Virus record (IMG/VR): IMGVR_UViG_3300044643_001392
Span: 1-37,662 of that record
Source of the DNA: a virus
Length of the DNA: 37,662 nt
Direction: 5' to 3' (one strand)
Positions within the stretch are counted from its first letter, which is position 1. Every line of letters starts with the position of its first letter. Position numbers and translations under genes: made by a program. This document shows, one piece after another, positions 17,201 through 24,802 of the stretch. Under the pieces are notes generated by a model. The model searched no databases. It saw only the letters and a list, made by a program, of their open reading frames with translations, and was not told where the DNA came from.

Positions 17201-19476
17201 TTAAACATTTTGGAACAAGAATGAGAATTGTCGGTAAACTTGAAAATAACGAGAAATCTGTTCAAACTCCAGCTGGGGCCACAACATACTTTAACGTTCC
17301 TACTACAACTCCAGATGAAAATAAAACTATTTCTGGGGGAAGTGGTGGAATTGCAACATTGTTAAATCCAGAAAATAACAATGGGTATTATTTTGAAATA
17401 GCAGCATTGTCAGAAAAAAACATAGACCTATATAAAAGAAGTACCCCTAACATCAAAAAAAGCATAACCCGCTTTGATGCTACCACAACCAGCGTTGCAA
17501 CTGTTTATGTATCTTCCGCAGCCACTAGCTATCCAGTCGGCAGTAAGGTTATGATATCTTCTGGAAAATCTGCTACTTCTAGCCCAGTAAATTTGCCAGT
17601 ATATGCATTAGGAACTTGGACTGTAACTGCAGCAACATCTACCACAATAACAATAAGTGGATCTGGGTTTACTGTTGCAAATACTACAGGAATTAATCAA
17701 ACTGAAAATATTTCTTTGGCCCCCGCTACTTATAGTGCCGATGGAATATCCAATATATTTTTCTATAAACTATTAAAAAATACCAGCTATGATATTCAGA
17801 CTCCTGTGAGAGACCCCCTAGCACTACCAACCCCAACAGCAACAAGTTTAACTTTGGACAATAATCTTCCTGCAGTTGCTACAGAAACAACTTTAACAGC
17901 TTCAACCAACTCACCACTAATATTGCCATCTGGCAGTCTTGCTCCTTCCATCGTTCAGGCTGGGCAAAGAGTTTTGCTAAGGGGACAAACAATTACCTCA
18001 CAAAATGGTTATTATAAATTAACCAATGCTGGAAATAATCCGCCAACAATTGTTGTAACCAGCCCTACCACCTTTGTTATGCCATTGCCAACTAGCGGCA
18101 CAATTCCTGATTATGTTTCTGGTGGTTATGTATCTCGGCATGTTGAAGATGGACAATTTGGTATTGCGGTTGTATATGAAATTAGTCAAATCACTAAGAA
18201 CGTATCTACTTTAACCTATACAACAACGACGCCTCACGGCTATACAACTGGTAATCGTGTTATTATTTCTGGGGTAAATCCTCCAATATATAACTCTGGG
18301 CCACCATCAAAATGGGTTTTAACTAAAGATGAAGACGCAATACCAGTCAGACTTTGGAGTGGACTTTCTTCAATTATTGTTGATGACGGAAATTTTGCTG
18401 GCCAGTCTAGGGTAATAGCTGAGGAGTATACAACGGTATACGACCTTGCAATAGAGTATGAAGATCTAGAAAAATCTAGAAGATTTTACCTATATCTAAA
18501 TGATACTCAGGTTGCTGTCGTAGATGACCCAGACCCCCTTCCGCTAAATAATGCAAACAACATGTCTTTATTTGTTCGTGGTGGTTCTCACTGTATGTTT
18601 GAAAACGTATATGCTCTAGCTAATAACTATAGTCAAAACTCAGATGTTTCTTTGGGTCCAATTGCAAATAAAATTTTTACAAATAAAACTGATATATCGT
18701 CTAACGAAGCATTCAGAAAATATTCAATTAACGGTATTGTCCAGCCAACCTTTCTTTCTGGAATAAGTCCAGCGCAGCCACCACAGTATAATATTTTTTA
18801 TGAGGAGTTTGGAAGTATTCTTAGAGAAATGGCATACTTTAACGTCAAATATGATAAGGCATATCCAGCTTTATATTCGATGGTATCTCCAACCTTTAAC
18901 AAGCTTCGTGGATATACCGTATCTGGATTTTTTGGAGGAGCCTATGGGGCAGAGTTCCTAATCTTTAATGCTACAGATACCTTCTTGTTCTTAGATGAAA
19001 CTGTAGGAAACTACCTAAGAATTCAAGGAATTACTTTTACCCAAGATTCTCGCTACGAACTAACGGTAGATAATTATTTTGAAAAAACTGCAAATTTTGC
19101 TAACCCTCAGATAAAAGAAGATATGACTATCTTATCTCCAACTACCCAAAAAGAGCTTTACAATGATATAAAGACTAGCAGAATAACTTATGGCAGAAAT
19201 CAATTCTTGCTTGACTCTATCTATATTCAAAGCGCTGATACAGCTAACAATCTGATGAAATGGATAATATCAAAAATAATGAAGCCGAGAAAATCTGTGG
19301 GAGTTAACATTTTTGCTAACCCAACAATACAGCTAGGAGATATAGTTTCTATAAACTATTCCGATAGCTCTGACGAGGTAGCCTTTGAACCAGAAAAAAG
19401 ATTTGTAGTATACAGCATAGACTACGCAAAAGATTCTTCTGGACCAAGCATGAGCCTATATTTGAGTGAGGTGTAG
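14257..19476 (+). CDS. Tail tip hub / minor tail protein with lectin-like region
   Basis: At 1739 residues this is the second largest protein. The middle N-terminal part (about 525-625) reads ELLIPNASLSYALATIFDSIGF and DKTIAEVLNDLAIATQTAMYFDE, a pattern I associate with actinophage minor tail proteins that form the tip hub. Residues about 980-1060 and 1162-1460 look like a concanavalin-A-like (LamG) sandwich (YYFEIAALSEKNIDLY, then FFYKLLKN, then VYDLAIEYEDLEKSRRFYLYLND). It is interrupted by beta modules at about 1069-1160 and 1190-1345, including PHGYTTGNRVIISG at 1326. The C-terminus (IQLGDIVSINYSD near 1691) resembles hub C-termini. It is the best candidate for host-surface binding. It abuts the previous stop codon and has GAAGAGG upstream. 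Confidence 0.75.
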   Translation: MFESKELNDHLSTSSTIKSRAAVIAEWNMNFFENIADIGNYRYRPLLGIAQKYGSIPNIYDPKDLGNFYTGATDADVLVDGGFEEDGQTPVVFKPKKEKEKLLFSLEECFGKFRPRSGINKLRYGITGKYLHHSNVDMFNRPRYYMPDKNDTFKYWTSYRTEDGKEYGIANNTLNGNYHVEDVAPYVVYKEEIPVNRIVVKTQTNVGNVDLGPFSNSSGIFADPFFGEENKTTPVKWKIQYLKNNIWLDAISFNKNSVRYNGDAIIGTDGYLEIGYGLIVPDSFRSNFINNGILASTTMLPTENENGQAYLVKQNTNDLGRYYIWKDSGYLEFHPEYGWYVVDENVDQLTNFVTDTTSPKKYNTAQAGILDYEEFLFISGIRVVVETMNRFGATLDLIELSPRLTVDLTEKTVAYSVTKNASDLGVSGLPVGQLLASNGELSLFDYDQSFNQNNIWNPKTGTGSIIAKYINKNIQIKFYEIISDVTVIDNEENKIKKSFYVPIKTLYSESFPQSNLKSRELKLSLRDLFFYFESQSAPELLIPNASLSYALATIFDSIGFSNYSFKRLDGESDPIIPYFFVSPDKTIAEVLNDLAIATQTAMYFDEYNNFVMMSKNYSLPTEEERQTDVILLGSNTDPKLTTTEQIRDAQPRQLENIIDIASQDNNIYNDGKISYIARYIQKSMGSIKQAYVADKNISWIYKPALLWEVSGTENLKPTNGQTATGNKYALAAIPLNSDLNDQVPAVLNHELVNNIIDFGDGILYIGRYNGYFYSNGEVVRYDAVEYNVSVLPSSVVDSNFTGGNVWISSPQEYEDYFSKLSFNGKIYPTGRARIYAEPNYETFDGITRMSNGSVAKHGRGQFGTTVVNHTAGLNPYWTNNENVYGCKMKSAYLFGNLAFEGDTSAGTAGVSKSLATKASRSSVIKNYLSFSHNEETSNKNKLSSTSETVQASALVFNGPSFSSQETPIDFISYVNKPLSGSFKHFGTRMRIVGKLENNEKSVQTPAGATTYFNVPTTTPDENKTISGGSGGIATLLNPENNNGYYFEIAALSEKNIDLYKRSTPNIKKSITRFDATTTSVATVYVSSAATSYPVGSKVMISSGKSATSSPVNLPVYALGTWTVTAATSTTITISGSGFTVANTTGINQTENISLAPATYSADGISNIFFYKLLKNTSYDIQTPVRDPLALPTPTATSLTLDNNLPAVATETTLTASTNSPLILPSGSLAPSIVQAGQRVLLRGQTITSQNGYYKLTNAGNNPPTIVVTSPTTFVMPLPTSGTIPDYVSGGYVSRHVEDGQFGIAVVYEISQITKNVSTLTYTTTTPHGYTTGNRVIISGVNPPIYNSGPPSKWVLTKDEDAIPVRLWSGLSSIIVDDGNFAGQSRVIAEEYTTVYDLAIEYEDLEKSRRFYLYLNDTQVAVVDDPDPLPLNNANNMSLFVRGGSHCMFENVYALANNYSQNSDVSLGPIANKIFTNKTDISSNEAFRKYSINGIVQPTFLSGISPAQPPQYNIFYEEFGSILREMAYFNVKYDKAYPALYSMVSPTFNKLRGYTVSGFFGGAYGAEFLIFNATDTFLFLDETVGNYLRIQGITFTQDSRYELTVDNYFEKTANFANPQIKEDMTILSPTTQKELYNDIKTSRITYGRNQFLLDSIYIQSADTANNLMKWIISKIMKPRKSVGVNIFANPTIQLGDIVSINYSDSSDEVAFEPEKRFVVYSIDYAKDSSGPSMSLYLSEV

Positions 19477-19478
19477 TT

Positions 19479-20399
19479 ATGGCACTTAGTAAAGACTCAA
19501 ACTCAAGAATACAAAGAGTTGCTGCACCAGCAGCAAAGCCAACGGCACAACAAGTAGGAAAGTCCCCAGATCAAATAGAGAGGGAGGTTGCAGCAAAAGC
19601 TGCTCAAATAAAGAGAGACCAGGAGGCAAGTGCTGCAGCCTTTAAAGCCTCTAAGCTAGGTATTTCTGGATTTAATAGTATGACAGACTCCAAGGCTACG
19701 GCTGCGGCCAAACCTTCAGCTCCTTCAACCCCTTCGGCCCCTTCAGCCCCATCACGACCCGCTGCTCCAGCGGTAGATCAGGGAGCCCTGGACAGGGCAG
19801 CCCAGGCAGAAAGAGATAGGCTGGCTCAACTGGAAAGAGAAAGACAGGCCCAGCTCGAAAGAGAACGACTTGAAAGAGAAAGGCAGGAAGCGGTAGAGCG
19901 AGCCAAGCAAGAGGCTATTGCCAGAATGCCAATACCACTCGTTCCAGCTACAAGAGAACCAGTCAAGTATGCGACACCAGAAGATGTCCTTATTGATGAA
20001 AACGATGTGCCGATAGAATTAATCCTTAAACTAACTTTAGAAAAAATTGGCGGCTTAGAATTAATAAACCTTGTAAGACACGATACTGTTAATGGACAAA
20101 ACATAATCTATAGGCCAATAAAAAACGTTTCTCAGTTGGCAATTGATTATAACCCACAAAACATGGTAAAGATGCCAGGCTCTGGAGAAGAATATTTTAA
20201 GAATTTTGCAATAAAGCTAGAAAATCATATAGAGCAAACTACAAACGAAGACCCACCCCTAGTAGCCTACATTGATCCAATTACTAAAAATGTTATAATT
20301 GATGTAATTAACACTAAGGCAGATTACGAAATAGAGGTCCAAATGGTCTCTTCTGGAAAAGTTTTTGATGGTACAATATATGAAGAGGATTATTCATGA
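19479..20399 (+). CDS. Minor tail protein with Ala/Pro linker and charged coiled coil
   Basis: The 306-residue protein has three parts. Residues 1-100 are Ala/Lys/Pro-rich, including a Ser-Ala-Pro run (PSAPSTPSAPSAPS). Residues 105-150 are a strongly charged coiled-coil candidate built on repeats of QLERERQ. Residues 150-306 are a folded beta/alpha domain (EDVLIDENDVPIELILKLTLEKIGGLELINLVRHD). It lies between the hub and the fibre-like genes, so a tip or fibre-attachment role is likely. GAGGTG lies seven bases before the ATG, and the gene ends in an ATGA overlap with the next. Function not recognised. Confidence 0.65.
   Translation: MALSKDSNSRIQRVAAPAAKPTAQQVGKSPDQIEREVAAKAAQIKRDQEASAAAFKASKLGISGFNSMTDSKATAAAKPSAPSTPSAPSAPSRPAAPAVDQGALDRAAQAERDRLAQLERERQAQLERERLERERQEAVERAKQEAIARMPIPLVPATREPVKYATPEDVLIDENDVPIELILKLTLEKIGGLELINLVRHDTVNGQNIIYRPIKNVSQLAIDYNPQNMVKMPGSGEEYFKNFAIKLENHIEQTTNEDPPLVAYIDPITKNVIIDVINTKADYEIEVQMVSSGKVFDGTIYEEDYS
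20291..20299 (+). promoter_or_regulatory. Possible internal promoter before the fibre genes
   Basis: TGTTATAAT lies inside the coding sequence of the coiled-coil tail protein, with TTGATC (20272-20277) 16 nt upstream of the hexamer. It could feed the fibre-like genes from 20396, with a leader of roughly 90 nt. Being intragenic, it may be chance. Confidence 0.3.
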
Positions 20400-21577
20400 T
20401 TACAGATGTTGGCAAAAACCTATTGGCTAAGTACCTTATTGGACAGGCTCCATCTTACGCAACTCATATTGCTATTGGTTGTGGACCAACCCCTAAAGCT
20501 ATAACCTATGACCCAACCAGCGAGGACATAACCGACATCCTAGCAAAGAAAAATTTAGACTTTGAAATGTTTCGTGTTCCAATTAGCTCAAGGGGATATG
20601 TAAATGAAAATGGCGATTCTAAAATTGTTTTAACAGCCGAACTACCAACGATTGAAAGATACGAAATTACAGAAATAGGAATTTATTCTGCTGCATCAAA
20701 TCCAACTGCTGGAGCATACGATAGTAAAACCGTTTATTCTTTTTCAACAGCAGAAAACTGGGAGTATCACACAGCAACTGCAGCATCCACGATTGAGGTG
20801 GTTAATACCCCCTTGGCGCAAGACCCTCTAGAGAAAGCAATAATTACTCCTAGAGTTCCCGCAGTCTTTCAAACCAATGCTGACAATACAACCCTTCTTG
20901 ACATTAATAGGCTAAATAGATATGAGTCTTGCAGGTATTTAAATAACACAATATTTATCCCAGGAAATGAGTCAACCCTATCTATTCCTTCAGGATCAAG
21001 GATGGTAGCCACTAATGGATCAAATCATATACACTTGACTGGAGCAAGTCTTGATTTTAATAAAAATTCAGCAAGTGATGAGCTAAAGCTTGCATTTTCT
21101 ATTGTTAATAAAAGTGCAACGCCTACAGCAAATGGCTTTCACCCGACAAGAGTAAAGCTGTTAGTTGAGTTTGCAGATAGCGATGCTGAAGAAGCAACAA
21201 ACTATGCTCAGTTCCAAGTAGACATAACTAACGGAGTTGGTGGCTATGATTTTGCAACCAATAGATATATTGTTGTAACCAAGCAATTAAAAGATTTAAT
21301 CAAAAGCACAAGCTTTACTTGGAATACTGTTAACGTTGTAAAAATTTGGGCATCGGTATTGGGAGCTGGGGGAACACCAACCTCAGACTACTACGTAGCT
21401 CTCGACGCAATTAGGCTAGAAAATACTTCTTCTATTAATCCATTATACGGAATGACTGGCTATTCCGTAGTAAGATCTCCAGATATTCTTCCAATTGTAA
21501 AAGTTTCAAATACTGCAAACCTAGTAGAGTTTCGTTTTGCACTAGATGTAGATCTGGGTACTGGAAATGCCAGCTAA
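20396..21577 (+). CDS. Tail tip / receptor-binding-type protein
   Basis: The 393-residue protein opens with MITDVGKNLLAKYLIGQAP and SYATHIAIGCG, a start I associate with phage tip or fibre proteins of actinophages. The middle contains beta strands typical of fibre shafts. Residues 180-365 read as a carbohydrate-binding-type jelly roll (LDFNKNSASDELKLAFSIVNK, later YYVALDAIRLEN). It probably attaches to the tip complex by its N-terminus and presents the C-terminal module to the host. The binding role is inferred from fold character and position. It overlaps the next gene by 11 nt. Confidence 0.6.
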   Translation: MITDVGKNLLAKYLIGQAPSYATHIAIGCGPTPKAITYDPTSEDITDILAKKNLDFEMFRVPISSRGYVNENGDSKIVLTAELPTIERYEITEIGIYSAASNPTAGAYDSKTVYSFSTAENWEYHTATAASTIEVVNTPLAQDPLEKAIITPRVPAVFQTNADNTTLLDINRLNRYESCRYLNNTIFIPGNESTLSIPSGSRMVATNGSNHIHLTGASLDFNKNSASDELKLAFSIVNKSATPTANGFHPTRVKLLVEFADSDAEEATNYAQFQVDITNGVGGYDFATNRYIVVTKQLKDLIKSTSFTWNTVNVVKIWASVLGAGGTPTSDYYVALDAIRLENTSSINPLYGMTGYSVVRSPDILPIVKVSNTANLVEFRFALDVDLGTGNAS

Positions 21578-22028
21578 AAAGGTAACTATTGAAAAAAAGG
21601 ACTTGCCACCACTTTCTCCAAATGGGGAGTACCTAATTCGATACCGAGTTATTTCGGAAGATAAGAATAGAACATCCCCCTGGTCTCCCATATACACCTT
21701 AGATGCAAAACCTTTTATAGAAGATGTACTTGGGGGCCTTCAGTTGTCTGACACCTCTTTAGCAATTACAGCAATTTGGGAAGAATCTCCCGTAGCTTCA
21801 TCATATGATGTTTTTGTAAGTTTTGGCATATATAATACTGGAACCTCAACGTTTGCTTGGGGCAGCTATGCCTATCATGGATCTTCATTATCTCAATCTT
21901 ATTCTTTTTTAAGACCTTCTGCTGCCACTGGTATACGTGTCAAGATACAGCTTGCTGGGATAGAAAAGGTATTAAGCCCTGCCCTAGAGATTTGCAATAT
22001 AGAAGATTTTGTAGTTAGCCTCTCATAA
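21567..22028 (+). CDS. Small tail protein with fibronectin-III-like domain
   Basis: The 153-residue protein has the alternating pattern of an Fn3/Ig-like fold: YLIRYRVISEDKNRTSPWSPIYTLD in the first half and ITAIWEESPVASSYDVFVSFG in the second. The latter corresponds to the Trp- and Tyr-containing strands of Fn3 modules. Such domains are common on phage tips and are thought to bind loosely to cell-surface sugars. It is translationally coupled to the gene before it and is followed by a promoter-bearing gap. Confidence 0.6.
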   Translation: MPAKKVTIEKKDLPPLSPNGEYLIRYRVISEDKNRTSPWSPIYTLDAKPFIEDVLGGLQLSDTSLAITAIWEESPVASSYDVFVSFGIYNTGTSTFAWGSYAYHGSSLSQSYSFLRPSAATGIRVKIQLAGIEKVLSPALEICNIEDFVVSLS

Positions 22029-22041
22029 ACCCGTTTGTTTG

Positions 22042-22050
22042 TGTTATAAT
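22042..22050 (+). promoter_or_regulatory. Extended -10 giving a leaderless fibre-gene mRNA
   Basis: TGTTATAAT ends five bases before ATG 22056. The 27-nt gap holds nothing else and has no Shine-Dalgarno sequence (TAACT precedes the ATG), so the transcript should begin at the start codon. No -35 match. Confidence 0.65.
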
Positions 22051-22055
22051 TAACT

Positions 22056-22499
22056 ATGGCAAGAATACCAACACCAGACAGAGGACAGCCTCTAGACGTA
22101 AATTATGTCTATCAAATAGTTGAAGCAATCAATGATTTATCTTCTCAGATATCTTCTGCAAGATATAAGTATGCATCGATAGATACATCAGAGGGCCGCC
22201 AAAGTACACTGCTTACGGATACAAAAGTGGTGGCTGGAGAGCATGTTATTTATCCAACCCTAACAAATGTAACTGCAGAAACAGACCAATCTTTTACATA
22301 CTCTTTTAAGGGTGAATACAAGTATCCTCCAATTGTCACAGCTACCCCAGTTCTTATCGAGGGAACATCATCTGGAAAAGATGTGTCTGTAGTTATTTCA
22401 AGCGTTACTAACTCGGCAGTAAATGGAATTGTTCGTTTTAATAGCCCAGGACAGCTAGCCGTTAAGGTTCATATTATTGCTGTCGGTATTCCAAACTAA
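22056..22499 (+). CDS. Small tail fibre-like protein, leaderless start
   Basis: The 147-residue protein begins with a short helical segment (VNYVYQIVEAINDLSSQISSARYKY) that could form a trimeric coiled coil. A beta domain follows (FTYSFKGEYKYPPIVTATPVLIEG, ending LAVKVHIIAVGIPN) that resembles the receptor-binding heads of short fibres of the H-type lectin kind. It is the last gene of the tail block and has its own promoter, so it can be made apart from the rest of the tail. The fibre role is inferred; the family is not confirmed. Confidence 0.55.
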   Translation: MARIPTPDRGQPLDVNYVYQIVEAINDLSSQISSARYKYASIDTSEGRQSTLLTDTKVVAGEHVIYPTLTNVTAETDQSFTYSFKGEYKYPPIVTATPVLIEGTSSGKDVSVVISSVTNSAVNGIVRFNSPGQLAVKVHIIAVGIPN

Positions 22500-22501
22500 C
22501 A

Positions 22502-23044
22502 ATGGCTAAAAGACACGGCCAAGTCGACATGGTAGAGTATAACTCTTTACCAGTTATTCCAGGAAACAAGAAGGTTTGGTTTTTAAACGGAGACCTAATA
22601 AGAGTTCATCACTTAAACAAGTCTAATGGAATCATGTCAGTTTACAATATTGTAAAAGATAGGATTGAGAGTTGTTTGATTTCAGATTTTAAAAAAAATA
22701 GGGAGAGGGCTTATACTGTTGGAGAAACAGCCTCACTAGTAAATCGTCATAAGAAGTATATGCCAAGCTTGATGAAGCGTGAAATTATTCCTCATCCTAC
22801 TGGATCCCAAAAAGGCGGGGGAACTGGATGGCAAGTAAGATCCTATTACGCAGAATCACAGGTAAAAGAAATTCGTGATATACTAGCTACCTACCACATG
22901 GGTAGACCAAGAAATGATAAGCTAATAACCAACGATATAACTCCTAGCCGTCAGGAATTGACAAGGCGTCTGGGAGATGGTATACTGACTTATACGAAAA
23001 CAGAAGATGGTAGATTTATTCCAATTTGGAATGAAAGCATATAA
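22502..23044 (+). CDS. MerR-like helix-turn-helix DNA-binding protein
   Basis: The 180-residue protein has a winged-helix section at about residues 74-130 (YTVGETASLVNRHKKYMPSL, then the wing GGGTGWQVRSYYAESQVKEI). In MerR-type proteins YTVGETA corresponds to the recognition helices, and the Arg-Tyr-Tyr segment marks the end of the wing. An N-terminal beta part (VWFLNGDLIRVHHLNKSNG) looks like a small separate domain. It lies at the boundary between tail and replication genes and is a candidate switch between early and late expression. No strong ribosome site is seen before the ATG, which follows the fibre stop codon by two bases. Confidence 0.65.
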   Translation: MAKRHGQVDMVEYNSLPVIPGNKKVWFLNGDLIRVHHLNKSNGIMSVYNIVKDRIESCLISDFKKNRERAYTVGETASLVNRHKKYMPSLMKREIIPHPTGSQKGGGTGWQVRSYYAESQVKEIRDILATYHMGRPRNDKLITNDITPSRQELTRRLGDGILTYTKTEDGRFIPIWNESI

Positions 23045-23059
23045 TAGAAGGAACTGGGT

Positions 23060-23269
23060 ATGGAAAACGAAAGCACTAGAGTAAAAGTTGGGTTAGGATA
23101 CACTCTTAACCTTGGCAACTTTCAGTCACTAAGAATTGACCTAGAGGTATCAGATAGCAAGCGAGACAGCGAAAACACTGGAGAAGCCTTTGAACGTGTC
23201 TATGAATTTGTAGAAAACAAGCTAGCAGAAAAGGTTAAAGAAGCCTCTTCTGAAATCGACAGCAAGTAA
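23060..23269 (+). CDS. Small conserved-type protein beside DnaB, function unknown
   Basis: The 69-residue protein has a beta N-terminus (VKVGLGYTLNLGNFQSLRIDLEVSD) and an amphipathic C-terminal helix (AFERVYEFVENKLAEKVKEA). The pattern recalls small unannotated proteins located near replication genes in actinophages. A good ribosome site (AGAAGGAA) precedes ATG, and the stop codon overlaps the next start (TAATG). A part in helicase loading or ssDNA handling is possible on location alone. Confidence 0.65.
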   Translation: MENESTRVKVGLGYTLNLGNFQSLRIDLEVSDSKRDSENTGEAFERVYEFVENKLAEKVKEASSEIDSK

Positions 23270-23577
23270 TGGCTGAGCGTAAATACCGAATGGCTTTGCT
23301 TAGTAGGTATAGTAAACTACACAAAGCTAGGTATGAAGAAAAGCCAATCGTAAATCTTAACGTAGAGCAATGGGCTGCAGATGCCTTGATAGAGTCTTTT
23401 ACCCTAGAGATTTGTTACGATATGCTAGACTACTATTTTGAAGTAAGCCCTAACCCATCTTGGAAGTATTTTGCAAACTACGCAGAAACAATTATAGAAT
23501 CTAGAGAAAGAATTGTTCAGGACTTAAGGGAAAGATCTGAAAGACGACAAAAAGCGAAGGAATGGTTAAGTGAGTAA
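23269..23577 (+). CDS. Small helical protein ahead of helicase, function unknown
   Basis: The 102-residue protein is strongly helical, with acidic and aromatic middle sections (EQWAADALIESFTLEICYDMLDYYFE) and a very basic/charged C-terminus (RERIVQDLRERSERRQKAKEWL). It overlaps the helicase start by eight bases (GTGAGTAATG), so the two are co-translated. A helicase-loader or accessory role fits the position but no motif supports it. Confidence 0.6.
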   Translation: MAERKYRMALLSRYSKLHKARYEEKPIVNLNVEQWAADALIESFTLEICYDMLDYYFEVSPNPSWKYFANYAETIIESRERIVQDLRERSERRQKAKEWLSE

Positions 23578-24790
23578 TGTAGAGGCTAAGCTAATATCTG
23601 CAGTCTTAAAAGACAAACAGGTCCACGTTTTGCTGCAAGCAAACGTAGAAAACCTATTGCGCACTCACACAGATGTTTGGCAGTTCATTAGAAAATATTC
23701 TGAGGTAAATGGATCCGTTCCCCCAACAACCCTAGTTGTAGAAAAATTTAGAGACTTCTCTACTACAGAAGATGTAGGTTCAACAAAGCACCACCTAGAA
23801 GAATTACAAGCAGAGTATCTTAATGCTAGTCTAAAAGATATCCTTATGACAACAGCTGCAGATGTCCAAAGTGGCAAAGGCCCAGAAGCACTAGAAGAGC
23901 TAATCACAAAAACATCAGAGTTAAAAAAGAATACGGCTGTTATTCGTGACATTGACGTCACAGATATTGACTCTGCTGTAGCTTACTTTGAGAATGTGCA
24001 AAGACAGAAAGAGCTGGGCATACTTGGAATTAAAACTGGTTTGCCAGGTTTTGACAACTACCTCCCTTCTGGAATTATGCCAGGACAGCTAGGAGTGTTC
24101 CTTGCTTATCCAGGTATTGGAAAGTCTTGGCTATCTCTTTACTTTGCTGTTCAAGCTTGGAAGCAGGGCAAGTCTCCAATGGTCATCAGCCTTGAGATGT
24201 CGGAGACAGAAGTTCGTAATCGTGTATTTACTATTATGGGCGAGGGTCTTTGGTCGCACCGTAAGATAAGTAACGGAGAAATAGATATTGAAGACCTTAA
24301 GCGTTGGCACAAGGTAAACGTCGAGGGTAAGCCAGAGTTTCACATCATTTCTAATGATACTGGTGGAGACATTACCCCATCGGTTCTTCGTGGAAAGATA
24401 GATCAGTATAAGCCAGACTTTGTTATTGTTGACTATCTACAGCTAATGAGTCCTAATCAAAAGTCAGATAACGAAACTGTAAGAATGAAGAACTTGTCTC
24501 GTGAGCTAAAGCTTATGGCTATTGGAGAAGAAGTTCCAATTATGGCTATTTCTTCTGCCACGCCAGATGATGTTACAAAGCTAGACACCGTCCCTACGCT
24601 GGGTCAGACAGCTTGGTCACGTCAAATTGCCTACGATGCCGACTGGGTCCTAGCAATGGGTAGAGCTGCTAATAGCGATATCCTAGAATGTGTATTCAGG
24701 AAAAACCGTAATGGATTTATGGGAGACTTCCTTGTTCAAGCTGACTTTGACAAGGGATGGTACAAATATAAAGATTATGAAGATAAGTAG
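23570..24790 (+). CDS. dnaB: DnaB-like replicative helicase
   Basis: The 406-residue protein unwinds DNA at the phage fork. A short N-terminal helical domain (residues 1-130) is followed by a RecA-type ATPase: Walker A AYPGIGKS at 179-186, the following strand MVISLEMSETEVRNR, and Walker B VIVDYLQLM with D288. Further C-terminal motifs include LGQTAWSRQIAYDADWVLAMGR. It is shorter than E. coli DnaB (471 residues), mainly at the N-terminus. The start is GTG, chosen for the eight-base overlap with the previous gene; AGCGAAGGAA lies upstream. Confidence 0.9.
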   Translation: MSNVEAKLISAVLKDKQVHVLLQANVENLLRTHTDVWQFIRKYSEVNGSVPPTTLVVEKFRDFSTTEDVGSTKHHLEELQAEYLNASLKDILMTTAADVQSGKGPEALEELITKTSELKKNTAVIRDIDVTDIDSAVAYFENVQRQKELGILGIKTGLPGFDNYLPSGIMPGQLGVFLAYPGIGKSWLSLYFAVQAWKQGKSPMVISLEMSETEVRNRVFTIMGEGLWSHRKISNGEIDIEDLKRWHKVNVEGKPEFHIISNDTGGDITPSVLRGKIDQYKPDFVIVDYLQLMSPNQKSDNETVRMKNLSRELKLMAIGEEVPIMAISSATPDDVTKLDTVPTLGQTAWSRQIAYDADWVLAMGRAANSDILECVFRKNRNGFMGDFLVQADFDKGWYKYKDYEDK

Positions 24791-24791
24791 T

Positions 24792-24797
24792 TATAAT
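24792..24797 (+). promoter_or_regulatory. -10 element giving a leaderless mRNA
   Basis: TATAAT ends five bases before ATG 24803 in the 12-nt gap after the helicase gene. No Shine-Dalgarno sequence is present (GGTTT precedes the ATG). The nearest -35-like TTGACA (24747) is 39 nt away and so not usable. Confidence 0.5.
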
Positions 24798-24802
24798 GGT
24801 TT

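Noticed and set aside
23040-23045. TATAAT just before the 69-residue gene as a further leaderless promoter
   Set aside because: The distance to ATG is 14 nt and a good Shine-Dalgarno sequence (AGAAGGAA) lies between, so a normal, co-transcribed start is simpler.
24747-24752. TTGACA in the helicase gene as the -35 for the 24792 hexamer
   Set aside because: The spacer would be 39 nt, far outside the functional range.
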